A stretch of DNA of 64,000 nt, from the NCBI GenBank assembly GCA_018136815.1, contig CM030931.1:3522111-3586110 (forward strand), in the 5' to 3' direction. How positions within the stretch are numbered: the stretch's first letter is position 1; every line of letters begins with the position of its first letter. Below the pieces are notes generated by a model. That model was not told the DNA's origin. It saw nothing but the letters and a program-made list of their open reading frames with translations, and searched no databases. Made by a program: the position numbers and the translations under genes. Source of the stretch: Isochrysis galbana (taxonomy: Eukaryota > Haptophyta > Isochrysidales > Isochrysidaceae). This document shows, piece by piece, positions 1 to 10,350 of this stretch.

Positions 1-670
1 CACGGTCGCCGTCTGCCATGCCGCCGCTCTGCTAGGTGGTGAGGAGTTTTTATCTTCGACGCAAGCGCGGTTGCTCGCCACGCGCGCTGACGAGAACGCA
101 TTGGCGGCCGCTACCGATGAGGAGGAGGCGCCGTGGTGTTTGACGCATGCTGATGTCAAGCGTCGCGCGCAACCTCTTCGCCCAGCCATCTTTCCGCATT
201 GGGACTTGTTGACGCCGGGCCTATACTATGACAACGTCGCGCCTTGGCTTGGCCGCTTCGGCGCCGCGCGTTTTGTTTGGTTCGACATGGGCTGGCTGGC
301 TAGCAGTAAGGCGGTTGCAGGGTTTCTTGCTTGTCTCGGCCTGCCCGCGCACACCTACGACGACGCCGAGCTTCGTAAGCCGTCCAACACGCAGACGCTG
401 GCGACAGCCGACACGGCCGGGGCCCACAGCAGTGTGTCAGCGTCCGCACGTGCTCAGAACGTTGCCGCCTTCCGGCTCCTTGATGCCTTCTACCCGCGCT
501 CCAACCAGCTCATCTATGAGATGACTGGTATTGGTGGGGATTGGCCGCGAACCGCTCCCGGCTCTAGCGCCGAGCCCGGTGCCTCGCCTGCTCACCTCGC
601 TCGCCTTTACCGCACTGCTTGCCGGCGGTGCGAGCTCAACGAAACAACAAGCATGACGCACCGCTGCTGA
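1..670 (+). CDS. Sulfotransferase, C-terminal part (5' end outside window)
   Basis: The frame is open from base 2 to a TGA at 668-670, so the window holds only the 3' end. The peptide carries the layout of the last third of NDST/Golgi-type sulfotransferases: GLYYDNVAPWLGRF, then a strand-helix block ending FLACLGLP, then LLDAFYPRSNQLIYEMTG followed by a WPR, matching the family's terminal block in which a FY-P-N-L-Y motif closes the fold. Such enzymes move sulfate from PAPS to carbohydrates in the Golgi. The PAPS-binding P-loop-like motif would lie upstream and cannot be seen. The last 30 residues are Ala/Pro-rich and unlike the family, so the true end may use another splice. The family call rests on motif spacing and is moderately sure; the substrate is unknown. 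Confidence 0.6.
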   Translation, partial: TVAVCHAAALLGGEEFLSSTQARLLATRADENALAAATDEEEAPWCLTHADVKRRAQPLRPAIFPHWDLLTPGLYYDNVAPWLGRFGAARFVWFDMGWLASSKAVAGFLACLGLPAHTYDDAELRKPSNTQTLATADTAGAHSSVSASARAQNVAAFRLLDAFYPRSNQLIYEMTGIGGDWPRTAPGSSAEPGASPAHLARLYRTACRRCELNETTSMTHRC

Positions 671-2356
671 GGCTTGGCAGGTGGAACGCCTTGAGGCCGA
701 ACGGATGGCGCGCGCTTGTACCATTGCTAATCAGGGATTGTCCAGATAGGCATGTGACCCTCTTTACCCGGTCTCTCGAGAAGTGGCAGGTGGCCGGTAC
801 ATGACGGTGTAGTGTGCCACGCTGAGCTTACGGTGGTCCGACGTGAGGAAGCGGAAGGAGGTGTAAGCCTGTCGCGTTCTTGTTGCAATACGCACATCCG
901 GAGGCAGAGCCGTGACGATGAAATCTAGTCCACTTGAACTTGAACCTGTGGTGTACGCTCCAAGAGGGTCGACTTGCGACGTGAGATGGTCTGGACGTGC
1001 CCGCCCGTGGCACCGGTTTTCAATGTTGCATACCGCCCTTCGCCTCTCTCCATCCCGCGTGTATCCTTTATTCCTGATTCTACTCATTTAATCTTGTTGA
1101 GTGTTTGCTTGCACTTGCATCAACGATTGCGATCGTGTGGGTTGGAGCACTGCTGCTCAACTTGGATTTGGAGCCATTCTGCGACCGGCGATTCTACCTC
1201 TACGGTTGTGTGACATGTGTTAGGCATTCCTCTCCACCCAACAGTCAAACATCACTAGATATAGGTTGACAGTGCATACCAAGTACTACTATTATAGTAA
1301 AATGTACAATATTCTGATCAGCTACTCTTCGTTTGCTTGCTAAAAACCTTATGATATTCTTACCCCAGGAGACTGAGAGTGCGACCTCAGGTTCCGTTTT
1401 TTCTCCGCACGACGCACGACTCAACACTACCGTGGCTTTCGGCGAATCACTCTACACTCTGAGAGAAGGGGATACCATACTACTGTTCACTATTCAAAAA
1501 AGGAGACACTGGGGACCCGAGGAACTATAGACTATAGACCCATCACGCTACTTCAAAGCGACTACAAAATACTAGCTAAAATTCTAACTAACAGACTCTA
1601 AAAGGTAATAGGTAATAGGTAATGCATTGTCTATCTATTATCTCGAAGGATGAAGATCAACTGTCAACTGGGCTTCGTGCACCGTTGCTTTTCCGCATCG
1701 GCAGAGGAGGCAAGAGGCAAGTGGTATTGGTATTGACACAACTGGAATTCTTGGAGGTGATCACGGTCAACTAGTGAATGTTTTTGATTGATGAGGAGCT
1801 TCAGCTGTGACGAGCGAGAATTCGACGTGCCAGTCACGCGTGGGCGTGGGCGATGACGCGTGGGCGATGACAGTGCTTGTCGTTGCTTGTTGCTTGTTGC
1901 TTGCTTGTTGTTGTTGTTGGGCCCGTTGGAATGCGTAAGACCCAGCATCCGCTCCCTTGTTTGAGGTGATTCGGGGATTCGAACAGCCCATTTGAGTTTA
2001 AATGTTGTTCGGTCTCTATGTTCGGTCCAACCTTGTGTTGGTGTTGTGTGAAGAAATCCGGCGGAGCAGAACGTGCGCTCCGTCGCTCCGTCGCGCGCTA
2101 AAGAGGAAGAGGGACGAAACCCTCTCGGCGGGGGTACCATGTTCGGCCCAACCTATATAGGGCCCAGTGACTGTGAGAAGAGCAACATAGATCAGAGTTA
2201 CCATTTAGGGCTAGCTCGCATGACAAGCCAATGACGTAACTTCGCTACCGATGACGTCACCCCTCGGACTAGAAAACTCCATCCTACAAAACAACTGCGG
2301 TCACACACTAACACTAAACACCTTCCTTTGCTTCCTCCCCGCTGGCGCCCACGGCA
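671..2356. other. Intergenic stretch with a LINE relic
   Basis: No host gene could be supported. The stretch becomes A+T-richer from about 1040 to 1640 and contains the non-LTR reverse-transcriptase relic listed separately. Small ORFs here lack family features. Confidence 0.5.
1470..1688 (+). mobile_element. Decayed LINE (non-LTR) reverse-transcriptase fragment
   Basis: Bases 1533-1601 translate to YRPITLLQSDYKILAKILTN followed by RL and a stop. This is the strongly conserved start of the LINE reverse-transcriptase domain. The preceding lysine-rich piece (a KKGD..dP.NYRP-like segment) is in another frame. Downstream, a LGFVHR at about 1668-1685 corresponds to the family's QTGFVPGR after further stops. 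Several frameshifts and stops show that the copy is dead. The rest of the element is absent. Confidence 0.8.
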
Positions 2357-3538
2357 ATGCTGCTCTGCGTTGCGACAGCGCTCTCGGCGCTGCTGCCGCC
2401 CTCCACCGCTCAGGGCGGCTCACGTGCGGCGGTGCGCTGCCAGCTGTCGGACGAAGCGATCGCGGCTAAGCTACAACGCATGCAGCGGCAGCGGCCGCAG
2501 CTACGCGGCAGGCGAGCCGCTAGCGCTGGCAGCGGCGGCCAAGCTGCGGAAGCCGCTTCGGCCAGAGTGCTGCCGGGCAGCGAGAGCGCAGAGGTGGCGG
2601 TATGGGAGGTGCCCGAGCGCCTGCGTATGCCTGGTTCCGAGCGTGTCCATGTGCATGGGCGCCATTATAGTCTGGATGAGCTGTTCCCGCACACGGGGCT
2701 CGCCGAGGCGTGGGACATGCAGCTGGAGCTCCGCACGGCACTTCGTCGGGCATTGCGCACCGACCTGTTCGTCCCGTTTCTACCGAAGGAGTGGGACGCT
2801 CGTCGGATAGCGTGTGCAACGGGACTAGGTGCCGCGTGCATGGTGTCCTGGCGGGCGGCCGTCGAGCGTGAATGCGACGCCTTCACGGCTGCATTCAACG
2901 AGCATGGTGTGCGACTCACAGGCCGTGACTTTATTCTTGGGATGGGTAGCTTGTGTGGCCCGGAGGCCGCGGGCTCACTCATCGATATTGTGCCGATAGG
3001 TCGACGTGTCGTGCACTCATGGCACCAGGTGCGCTGCTGTTAATAGGCACTACCCTGCTGGTGTACTTGTGTGGTGGCTTGCTCATCATGATGTTAGCCC
3101 TATGCTCCGTAGGACTCTGGCCTTCCAAACCGTGCCACAGTCCTCCTCGGCTTTCCGCCTTGCAATGGCTACAGGGGTGGCGGCGTGTTCTCGTCGAGTG
3201 TAAAGCTTTCACACCCCCTCATCCCGACGCACGGCAGCGAGCATGGCGCAGTCCTAGAGTTTGAGAGGTGAGTGCGGCTAGCGTTGCGACATAAGGACCA
3301 TTCTAGACACGTGGGAGCCTAGCCTACCCCTCTTTGGTCAGCGCTCAGCTCCCGTCTCGCAACTGCCGCCCCAACATTCCTCTGCAGGTACGACCCTCCC
3401 GAACAGCCGCCAGATGAATCATACGTTCTACGTCCAATTTACGAACGCGGCCGAGAGATTTGGGTTTATGACGACACCATTCACCTCCACTCAACGCCCG
3501 ACCAACAAAGTCGTGAGTCGCTCTGGCGGTTCATGTAA
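2357..3538 (+). CDS. Secreted protein of unknown function, three exons
   Basis: I join 2357-3028, 3113-3267 and 3388-3538. Introns are GTGCGC..TAG (phase 0) and GTGAGT..CAG (phase 2), and the joined frame gives 325 residues ending RESLWRFM. The N-terminus (MLLCVATALSALLPPSTAQG) is a convincing signal peptide, so the protein probably enters the secretory pathway. A basic Gln/Arg/Ala linker follows, then a charged domain with HVHGRHYSLDELFPHTG and a Cys-containing helix-rich part. Exon 2 reads DSGLPNRATVLLGFPPCNGY, then a Gly-rich turn and HGAVLEFER; exon 3 has a conserved-looking YVLRPIYERGREIWVYDD. I do not recognise the family. The splice model is an inference, but both junctions restore long smooth frames. 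Position 2357 is the first ATG of the ORF. Confidence 0.6.
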
Positions 3539-4850
3539 GAGACGGCGGCTTCAAACGTGTCGACTCGCGCCTACTGCTATGAGCTTTCATCGGCTCTCAC
3601 TGGCACCTTCTGCCGCATTTCGTCACCGAACGTGCATCGGATGCGGGCTGAGCGCTTATGAGGAGCTCCGTTTTGCGCATGTTGCTCTCTCAATTGTGTC
3701 CCGTGCTATTTCTCTCCCGCTTCGTCTGCCGATCGCCAGTCATTTGGTACAGAGTGACTCCCATCATGCACACGGTAGAGGCTGCTGGTAAGCGATTTTG
3801 AAGAGGTAGGTGTTGCCTTTCTCTCACTGGCCTCTTATTGTGCGCCTTGCGATATTCCATTGCGAATCTTGTCGTCGCCCACTCGAAGCCTCACGGTTTG
3901 GTGAACGTGATGAGCTGTTGCTCCTTGACAACACACGAGTCATCTTGGGCGAGCCAGCCCTTTCTTGCTCGACGGCCATATCGTAGCATCGTAGCTCGAG
4001 CGTTCTGGTTTTGCAAGTCGAGCGAACTGGGGTCGTCCGAGCTGGTGAGGTCGCATTCCGTCGAAAGAGGACCATGTGAATTTTTTCCCTACATTGTGTG
4101 TTTTACAATACGAGATTATCGATTAGTTTTATAATTATAATACCTTAAATGCGCTTTTACAGCGGGCCTAGGTGGAGTCGGAGTCGGGTTTGATTTAACG
4201 GTAAAGTAACTTTTAAAGTTATAACTTAAGTTAAAGTTAAGGTACGAATTTCGAATTCGAATTATCTAATTCTACATTAAATACTCTGTTGTAAATTACG
4301 AGTTTTACAGCGATGACGGATTGGACGTCGCCACACATCCAACTGGCGACGAAGAGGAAGAGGAGGAAGGGTTTGCGGCGGGAGGCGCGGCTTGGCCCGC
4401 GCCCCGCGCCCGCCCACTCCACTTTTGACTTTTGTCTCCGCAAGAAATAAGAATAAATAAGACCCCCCACCCAACCCCCCCCCCCCCCCGCCCCAAAGAA
4501 ACCTCAAATAAGAAACCCCCGGGCGGAGCTTGGTGGGGGCAAGAAAGCTGTAGAAGCTTTGGAGTCCTGTTTTCTTAATGGTGCACCCATACTGTATTCA
4601 AATCAAAATGATTTCGAAATTACAAATTAGAAATCTGGGGGCGAAGGATGGTTTTTATTTTTCTGAAGGGTGGTTTTTATTTTTCTCTCCCGCCGGCGGT
4701 CCTCTCTCCTTTCTGGGCTGGCGCGGCGGCGTCCTCTCTCTCTCTCGCTTTCGCTCCCCCCCCCCCCCCCCCCCCCCCACCACCACCACCACCACCACCA
4801 CTCGTTCTACCCTTCCGCTCTCCAGCTCTCACTTCCCTCTTCTCCACGTG
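3539..4850. other. Intergenic, no gene recognised
   Basis: Bases 4080-4310 are strongly A+T-rich with TTCGAATTCGAATTA-type runs. C-runs occur at about 4475-4490, and a C-run passing into CAC triplets lies at about 4756-4800, directly before the acyltransferase start. Short ORFs on either strand lack recognisable motifs. Confidence 0.5.
4756..4802 (+). repeat. Poly-C tract passing into (CAC)n
   Basis: About 22 C residues are followed by about eight CAC triplets, 50 bases upstream of the acyltransferase ATG. The tract probably lies in the 5' leader. Its length is likely polymorphic or subject to assembly error. Confidence 0.8.
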
Positions 4851-6999
4851 ATGGGCGCGGCTGAAACTCCCCTACCTCCCCCAGCCCACGACTCTGTCTC
4901 TTTGCTCTACTCTCTCATACGGATGATCTTCCGCGCCTCTGGCTTCGTATTCTACGCGACGACGGAGTGCCACGGATTGGAATACTTCCCACCGAAGGGC
5001 GCGCCTACTCTCCTCTGCTTCAACCACGGCAACGGCCTTGCTGACGCGCTCTGCCTCATAAAGGCCACCCCGCGGATGGTGCGCTTTTGCGCTAAGGACA
5101 CGCTGTGGCAGGTGCCAATCATGAAGTACTTTATCCGAAACTCGGGTGCTGTTCCCATCTACAGGCAAAGAGAGCATGGTGATCAGGTGCGAGAAGACAA
5201 GTACTGCCACCGCTTGCTGCCAGTTGCAACCACCTAGCGTGAGGCCTCTGACGCTCTAGGCTCTTAGCTACTCAACTACGCACCTATTCGCGGTGACCGG
5301 ATGCAGGCGAAGGATATGAATCTAGACGTATTCCGAACAGTCATAGGCACGCTGCGGGCAGGCGGCTGCCTTGGCTTCGCGCCGGAAGGCGTCTCTCGCT
5401 TCCTTCCATATATGGAGCAGCCATTTAAGACGGGAGTTGCTCGGATTGCACTCGATGCAGTGCGCCAAGCGACCGAGGAGGGCGACTTGGCCTTCACCGT
5501 GAATGTAGTGACATGCGGACTGATCTTCACCCACCGCGAAAAGTTCCGCTCCGACCTGTGTATGCGATATTCCTCGCCTATTCTCGTAAATGAAGAATTC
5601 CGAAAGCAATTCGGAGACGACCGTGAGGCAGCACGGGTGCTGACACAAAAGGTGTGGGGACGCTTGGTCTGGACCAACACTGTGTGCTCACTCGCCGTTG
5701 AGGCCCGCCTGGGCTGCTAGGCGCATGACACTAACTGTCGATCTTCCCGCCTTGCATAAAACAGATCTCCGACCGTCTAGAAGCTGACACCATCAATGCG
5801 CCTGATTGGGAAACTATTCGCTTGGGCATTACAGCTGCCAGGCTTCACCACCCTGTAGGCTCTGACCTCTCCCTTGGACAATACCTTACCCTGCTGCGCG
5901 GATGGGTGGAAGTCTTGAAGCTGAGCACAGCGGCAAGCGAGGACAAGTCGCAGGCGAGCGTTGACGCCATGAAGAGCGATCGGCTGAGGGTGCGCTCTCA
6001 CGTTCAACCCATGCATGCAAGTATTGGAGATGGCTCGCCACGTCGCTAGCGATCGAGAACCTAAACTCCTGTGCCATGTGTCTTGGCGTGTGTGGCTCTG
6101 CGATTGCTCGGTGCTAGGCGTCATGGGCGGCGTGATGGATTCACAAGCGAATGTGTATACTATTTCCGAATGCTGCATGTTCCAGGAGGCTTTGCAACCG
6201 AGGCCCCATGCCTCTCCTTCATTTGGTTGTCGTAATGACTAACCCCAATCCTCTGCTCTTAATATCATCGGCGCGACAGGTCAAACTCGGCGAGTACCAA
6301 GATCTGCTTGACGCGAAGGGGATCAAAGACGAACGCGTGCGTCGCGCGGCCGCGGTGGGCCAAGCGCTGCCGTGGTACTGGTGCGTGTGGGGAATGTTTC
6401 AGCGCGCAGTGCTTTGCGTCGGGCTCTTTGCCGTGGCTGCGCCGGGTCTCCTTGCGTGGATGCCTATCTGGGTATATGTAAAGCGACGGGAAAGGATGCT
6501 TATGTCGCGCGGGCCGCGCTGGAATGACTCCGTGGCCGAGACCAAAATGATGCTTTGTGGGGTTGTCTGCATCGCCTTCATTGTCTTCTGCATCTCCTAT
6601 GCTGCCTGCTCGTGGTCACCAACGCCCCTCTTGTTCATTGCGTACTTGTATGCCACAATGCGATTCTACGAGGAGGCAGTCGCCGATGCACGCTCGTTCC
6701 ATTCTCTCTACAAGCTTCTTTTCCTGCGCTCCAGCACCATGGCGACGATGGTAAAGTTGCGTACTGAGGCCACCGCTGCTTTACGCTCTGCGCTCCCGCT
6801 GCTTCCCGACGGCGTGTCCTCCGAGATCGATCTCGACAAGGCCGAGGCGCTGCCGCGCTTCTCATGGTCCCGAGCGCTCGAGTTTTACTTTCCTTGGTGG
6901 CTTTCCCGTCTGCTGATCCTCTTTCATCGCCGGCGCAAGAAGGACTGGAATGAGGTGTTGCGGCTCAAAGACCACAACACGATGGACTACGTGCAGTAG
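4851..6999 (+). CDS. Glycerol-3-phosphate (or DHAP) O-acyltransferase, four exons
   Basis: I join 4851-5186, 5307-5651, 5765-5989 and 6280-6999; all three introns are phase 0 with GTGCGA, GTGTGG and GTGCGC donors, giving 541 residues. Exon 1 carries acyltransferase block I (FNHGNGLAD, catalytic His and Asp), and a following KDTLWQVPIMKYFIRNSGAVP corresponds to block II. Exon 2 has block III (GFAPEGVSRF) and a likely block IV at about 151-170. Exon 4 has hydrophobic segments near 276-300 and 330-365. The layout fits the yeast SCT1/GAT1 type of ER membrane glycerol-3-phosphate/DHAP acyltransferase, which makes lysophosphatidic acid, the first step of glycerolipid synthesis, although this protein is shorter than the yeast forms. 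The ORF opens further upstream, but that part is low-complexity, so the ATG at 4851 is preferred. Confidence 0.85.
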
Positions 7000-7425
7000 C
7001 CACACGCCATGTCTCGACCGCAGCTCAGGAGTTTTGCCGTCACGATGCTAGTTGCAGGTACCGTAGACGTAATCAACTAAATGACAGCATCTCCTGGGCA
7101 TGACTGAGCTAATGTACGCGAACCTCAATCCCGAGTATGTACGTGCCTTATCTAGGGTACCTTCTTCAGAGTTGCATATGTCAGCAAGCAGTCGTTCTTT
7201 TTTGTTCGTTTTTTAGGGCGGCTTTTGGCGCTGAAGTGCGATGGCGCTCATCTTGTGAGAACGACCTTGTCAACCTCACCAGCAATTAAGTTTTTTACTT
7301 GATTCACAACTAAGAACTAAGTTAACTCACTAAGTTCATACTTAATTCACCCATACGGGGGGGCACAAGCAAGGAACCCCTTTCTCTCCACCCATCCTCT
7401 GCTGCAGGGAGGACTCCCCCCCCCC
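7000..7425. other. Intergenic, no gene recognised
   Basis: This is the 3' flank of the acyltransferase. It holds T-rich and AACTTAGTT-like repeats near 7280-7350 and a G-run (7358-7365) that begins the adjoining repeat. I see no coding signal. Confidence 0.5.
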
Positions 7426-7860
7426 TTGTCAGGCCCTTATGGAATGCCAGGGGCAGAATGCCCTGCTGCTACGCCCATAATCCTCCCCATGGAGCGCGCG
7501 CCGCCTCCCTCCCTCGCTGCCGCGGCCCTCGCCGCGATGGACGAAGCAATGCAGGACACGCCGCTGTCGCCGAAGCGACCGCGCCAGGATGACCCCCCCA
7601 GCCAGGTGGGCATGGGAGCTAGCGGGCCTCGCCCGCGCATCACCGAGAACAGCGAGTCCACACAGCACACCCACATCACAGTGCTCCCACGGCCGCACAC
7701 CAGCCACACCACACCAGAGGGACGCTCCACTAGGGAAGGCCTCCGGGCCGGGACCCTACACAGCCGCGGTACCGCCCTCGTGCTCCGGCACGAGGGGCTG
7801 GCCCGGCACCATCTCAGACAGGACCACCATGGGGGAATGTCGCATCAAACGGATAAAGGT
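7426..7860 (+). mobile_element. MERA-family repeat, plus-strand copy
   Basis: An ORF starting MERAPPPSLAAAALAAMDEA at 7490 runs into a Pro/His/Arg-rich stretch. The same start and the same later block (KASGLGP..., then a CAS..G..GR..RPP-like string) recur at 19487-19960 (+), at 9840-9640 (-) and, for the later block, at 8550-8380 (-). Basic low-complexity N-termini of this sort are typical of LINE ORF1 proteins, but no reverse transcriptase is attached, so the element class is an inference. The copy abuts an opposite-strand copy at about 7860. Confidence 0.5.
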
Positions 7861-8640
7861 ACCCAGCTTTCTAGGACCAGTCCGCCGAGACCAGGATCTC
7901 CCATGGGCCCGCTGAGCTCTTCGCTAAGAATTCCGGCTCAAGGTCCACGCCCTCGAGCTTGTTGAGATGCGCTACAATGGCGCTGAGGGCCTCCTCGTCT
8001 TTGATTTTGATGCCCAGGTCCGTAGAGGTGAAGGTCATGATGATTTGCGTTGGTACTCTTGGTCTTCTTCTTGTTCCTCCCCTCCTTGGGGGGTTGCCTG
8101 CGTGTGCCCGTGGGGTGGGGGTCTCTTGGTCAGTCTTTTGAGCGCTTGGTGAGTCGTCGTGCCTGGGATGGGGCCCCTGTCGGCTCCCTCCGTTTCGTGG
8201 GTTGGCAAGGCACACCATCCTTGGTGCCTCCTTGTTGTCGTATGTGGGTGTGGTGCTGGTTGTGGAGGGTGCGGCCGCTGTCGCGGCTTTTGTGTCTCCT
8301 TGAGGGCGCGTGGGATGTGCGTGGCTTGATCGGTGTAGTCCTGTGCTGTCACTTGGGTTTCAGCTGACCCCAGTGTGGGCCTCATTGGTTTGTGTTGTTG
8401 AGTCCTGCCTGCAGCTGATGCTGCAGGGCTCAGCCTCTGATGTGTTGGTGGTCTTGCCGACCGGCCGGGTCTGCGCCTCGTGCTTGCGCACGAGGTCAGT
8501 GCCGCGGCGTTGTAGGGGCCCAGCCCGGAGGCTTTCCCTATGGGAGGATGGGCCCTGAGGCTCTTCTTGTCCTTGTTCCCTGATGCTGATGGGGTGGCTG
8601 GGTGCTGGTGGATGTGGTGAGAGGATGCAACCTCAGGTTT
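7861..8640 (-). mobile_element. MERA-family repeat, opposite-strand copy
   Basis: Read on the minus strand, 8560-8380 matches the KASGLGPY-type block of the 19.7-kb copy in DNA. Further on, 8040-7870 encodes a better-conserved acidic segment (IIMTFTSTDLGIKIKDEEAL and then a helix-forming stretch ending EILVSADWS), which looks like a real protein remnant. It faces the plus copy head to head at about 7860. The function of the segment is unknown. Confidence 0.45.
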
Positions 8641-8797
8641 GGTTGTTTTTTTACAATTGCCCCGTGAAATGTATATTGAAATTAGAACTCACCCCCCCCC
8701 CCGCCGGTACTACGAGAGGCGGAGGAGGGACCCCCCTGCCGTTCGAAAATTTCATTTAGTTTTAATCCCATTTACCACCAAGAAAGGAAAAAATAGT

Positions 8798-8815
8798 TTC
8801 GTTACACGTCTTTAG
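8798..8815 (+). promoter_or_regulatory. Intergenic motif TTCGTTACACGTCTTTAG
   Basis: The motif lies 24 bases beyond the stop codon of the minus-strand hydroxylase pseudogene. It is identical at 38363-38380 and, reversed, at 41182-41199, with one mismatch at 39341-39358. Its role is unknown: transcription start or end, or an integration or recombination site. Confidence 0.5.
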
Positions 8816-8838
8816 ACTAGTAAATTTGGCGACAAAAT

Positions 8839-9549
8839 CTAATAATCTAACAACTCCGGAGTATCGTGTATTTTACTTTCTCCTTTCTTTACCCACCATG
8901 GTCTTTCTATGTCAAGAAGCAAAACGACCCTATTCTCGTCAGTATCGTTCACGCCAATATGCTCTTTGCTGTCATCGAACACAATCCACTCTCCCTTTGT
9001 AATCTGGCGAAATTCATCCTCGACTGCAACTTCTACCTTTCGTGTCAGGATCTGGAACAACAATGCCCATATGCTAATCCGCTCCATCCGCGATGTTTGT
9101 TTAGTTTAGTTCTAGGACCGAGTTTGCTAAAGATCGCAGTTCGAAGTCCGCCTGGAATGGGTCTGATTAATTCATTTGTCTTTGGAAATGTTGTCGAGTA
9201 CTCGGCGTTCCAAACTACAAAGCCATAGAGTGGAACTACCTTCCAATCATGACCCCTTTCTTTTGTGTAAAGATATTCTTATTCTTCTGGCCAATCATAA
9301 ATATTGTACTCACTGCCAAGAAACAAGAAACTCTCTTTCAATGAATTCAAAGTTATGAGCGAGCATCTGAAGATGCGGAAAGACTTTGTAGGGGTTCGGG
9401 TAAAACCTCTGACGACATCCAAAGTAATGCTTCACGCAATGCTTCCCGCCTAGAAATAGCGTAGATAATATCACGATGATAAACACAAAAATGACTTCTT
9501 TATTGTTTGAAATCAACCCGCGCGGCATTGGACCCATATGCCTTTGCAT
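8839..9549 (-). pseudogene. Aspartyl/asparaginyl beta-hydroxylase, frameshifted
   Basis: Three minus-strand frames carry consecutive pieces of one Asp/Asn beta-hydroxylase domain. Bases 9549-9313 have a membrane-anchor-like segment and then a FPHLQMLAHNFEFIEREF-type start. About 9262-9080 has DWKVVPLYGF, a PGGLRTAIFSKLGP block and the first iron-ligand region KHRG. About 9087-8839 has GEWIVFDDSKEHIGVNDTD, containing the second metal His, and RVVLLLDIERPWW. A short GIVVP piece lies between the last two in yet another frame. These 2-oxoglutarate/Fe(II) enzymes hydroxylate Asp/Asn side chains. They occur in eukaryotes, bacteria and large DNA viruses of algae. At least three frame changes make this copy non-functional unless there is undetected splicing or sequence error. 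The key histidines persist, so decay looks recent. Confidence 0.75.
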
Positions 9550-9639
9550 CTAGGAACACATTTTTGGGGGTGCTGAAGGTTAGAATTGTATAAGGTGTAG
9601 AAAAAGGCAATGTGGGGGGCTAAAAAAAAAAGAACCTCA

Positions 9640-9895
9640 AGTTGCATCCTCTTGTGTTGTGTGGAGGTCGATTCTGTGTTGTGCGTGACTCTGTGCTCGT
9701 GGCGAGGTGCGGCTCGCGGCCACCTGGGTGGGCGAGAGCTCTGGGAGAGGACGGTGCGGTTGCATGACGTCGGCCATCACTTGGTCAGCCGGCGCGGTGG
9801 GGTGGGCGAAAAGAGAGGAGGGGAGCGTGGCGCGCTCCATGACCCTATCGTTATAACGATAGTTGTTGACCCCTACTTATAAAAGTAGGTTGACA
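9640..9895 (-). mobile_element. MERA-family repeat, 5' end fragment with twin hairpins
   Basis: The minus-strand ORF from 9840 starts MERATLPSSLFAHPTAPADQ and continues VMADV, nearly the same as the 19.49-kb copy. Directly upstream are a perfect 18-bp palindrome CTATCGTTATAACGATAG (9845-9862) and a second hairpin CCTACTT-ATAA-AAGTAGG (9872-9889). The leader between the palindrome and the ATG is conserved in the 19.47-kb copy. The fragment abuts the inverted-repeat element at 9651. Confidence 0.5.
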
Positions 9896-10350
9896 AGTTC
9901 AGGAGAGATAGCGGCATGGGGGGGACGGGGGGGGCGGCGGGGGGGCGGGGGGCGCTTCGTAATTTAGTTTCTGGGCGCCGCTTGCGCGGGGAGTCTCATT
10001 AAGGCCGGCCCTCCCGCCGAGCCCCAATTCCCCTCGTGCTCAGCCCCTACGTGAGCCCTGGTTTGGCGCACCTCATGCCCCCATTTAATAAAAAAAATCT
10101 TAACAAACTAGCCGCTACTTGCACGGCGCAAGGCAGATTGCTGGTGTTGCTCCTAACTGCCCTCCCCCACCTACCACTGCCCGCTTTCCCCTTCCCCGTT
10201 TCCTTCTCTCGAAGACTGGGGGAGGGGAGGCCGCGCGCGCTGCTTCGACCAGGGACATGCCCCCATTGAATATGTTCTACATCCATATTGCGCCACCATC
10301 AGCATCACACACAAGCACAGCCACTTAGCCACTCCCACCACTACCACACT
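9896..10350. repeat. G-tract, then dispersed repeat A (copy 1)
   Basis: G-rich bases 9917-9955 are followed by a segment (10085-10265) alignable to 58045-58245. Shared blocks include ACTTGCACGGCGCAAGGCAG (variant GCTTGCACGGCTCGAGGCAG) and GCGCGCTGCTTCGACCAGGG (variant with CAACC). I see no ORF of note. The copies are too diverged for a recent event. Confidence 0.55.

Larger units (their letters stand above)
8621..9651. mobile_element. 1.03-kb element bounded by 20-bp inverted repeats
   Basis: The left end reads GAGGATGCAACCTCAGGTTT (8621-8640). The right end GAACCTCAAGTTGCATCCTC (9632-9651) is its near-complement. These ends match the short hairpin repeats at 22061-22111 and 42237-42298. The right 75 bp, including AGAATTGTATAAGGTGTAGA, recurs at 54918-54990. 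The interior is visibly A+T-richer than the flanks and carries the broken beta-hydroxylase gene and the TTCGTTACACGTC motif. The layout suggests a non-autonomous transposon that captured, or was loaded with, foreign DNA. Confidence 0.6.
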
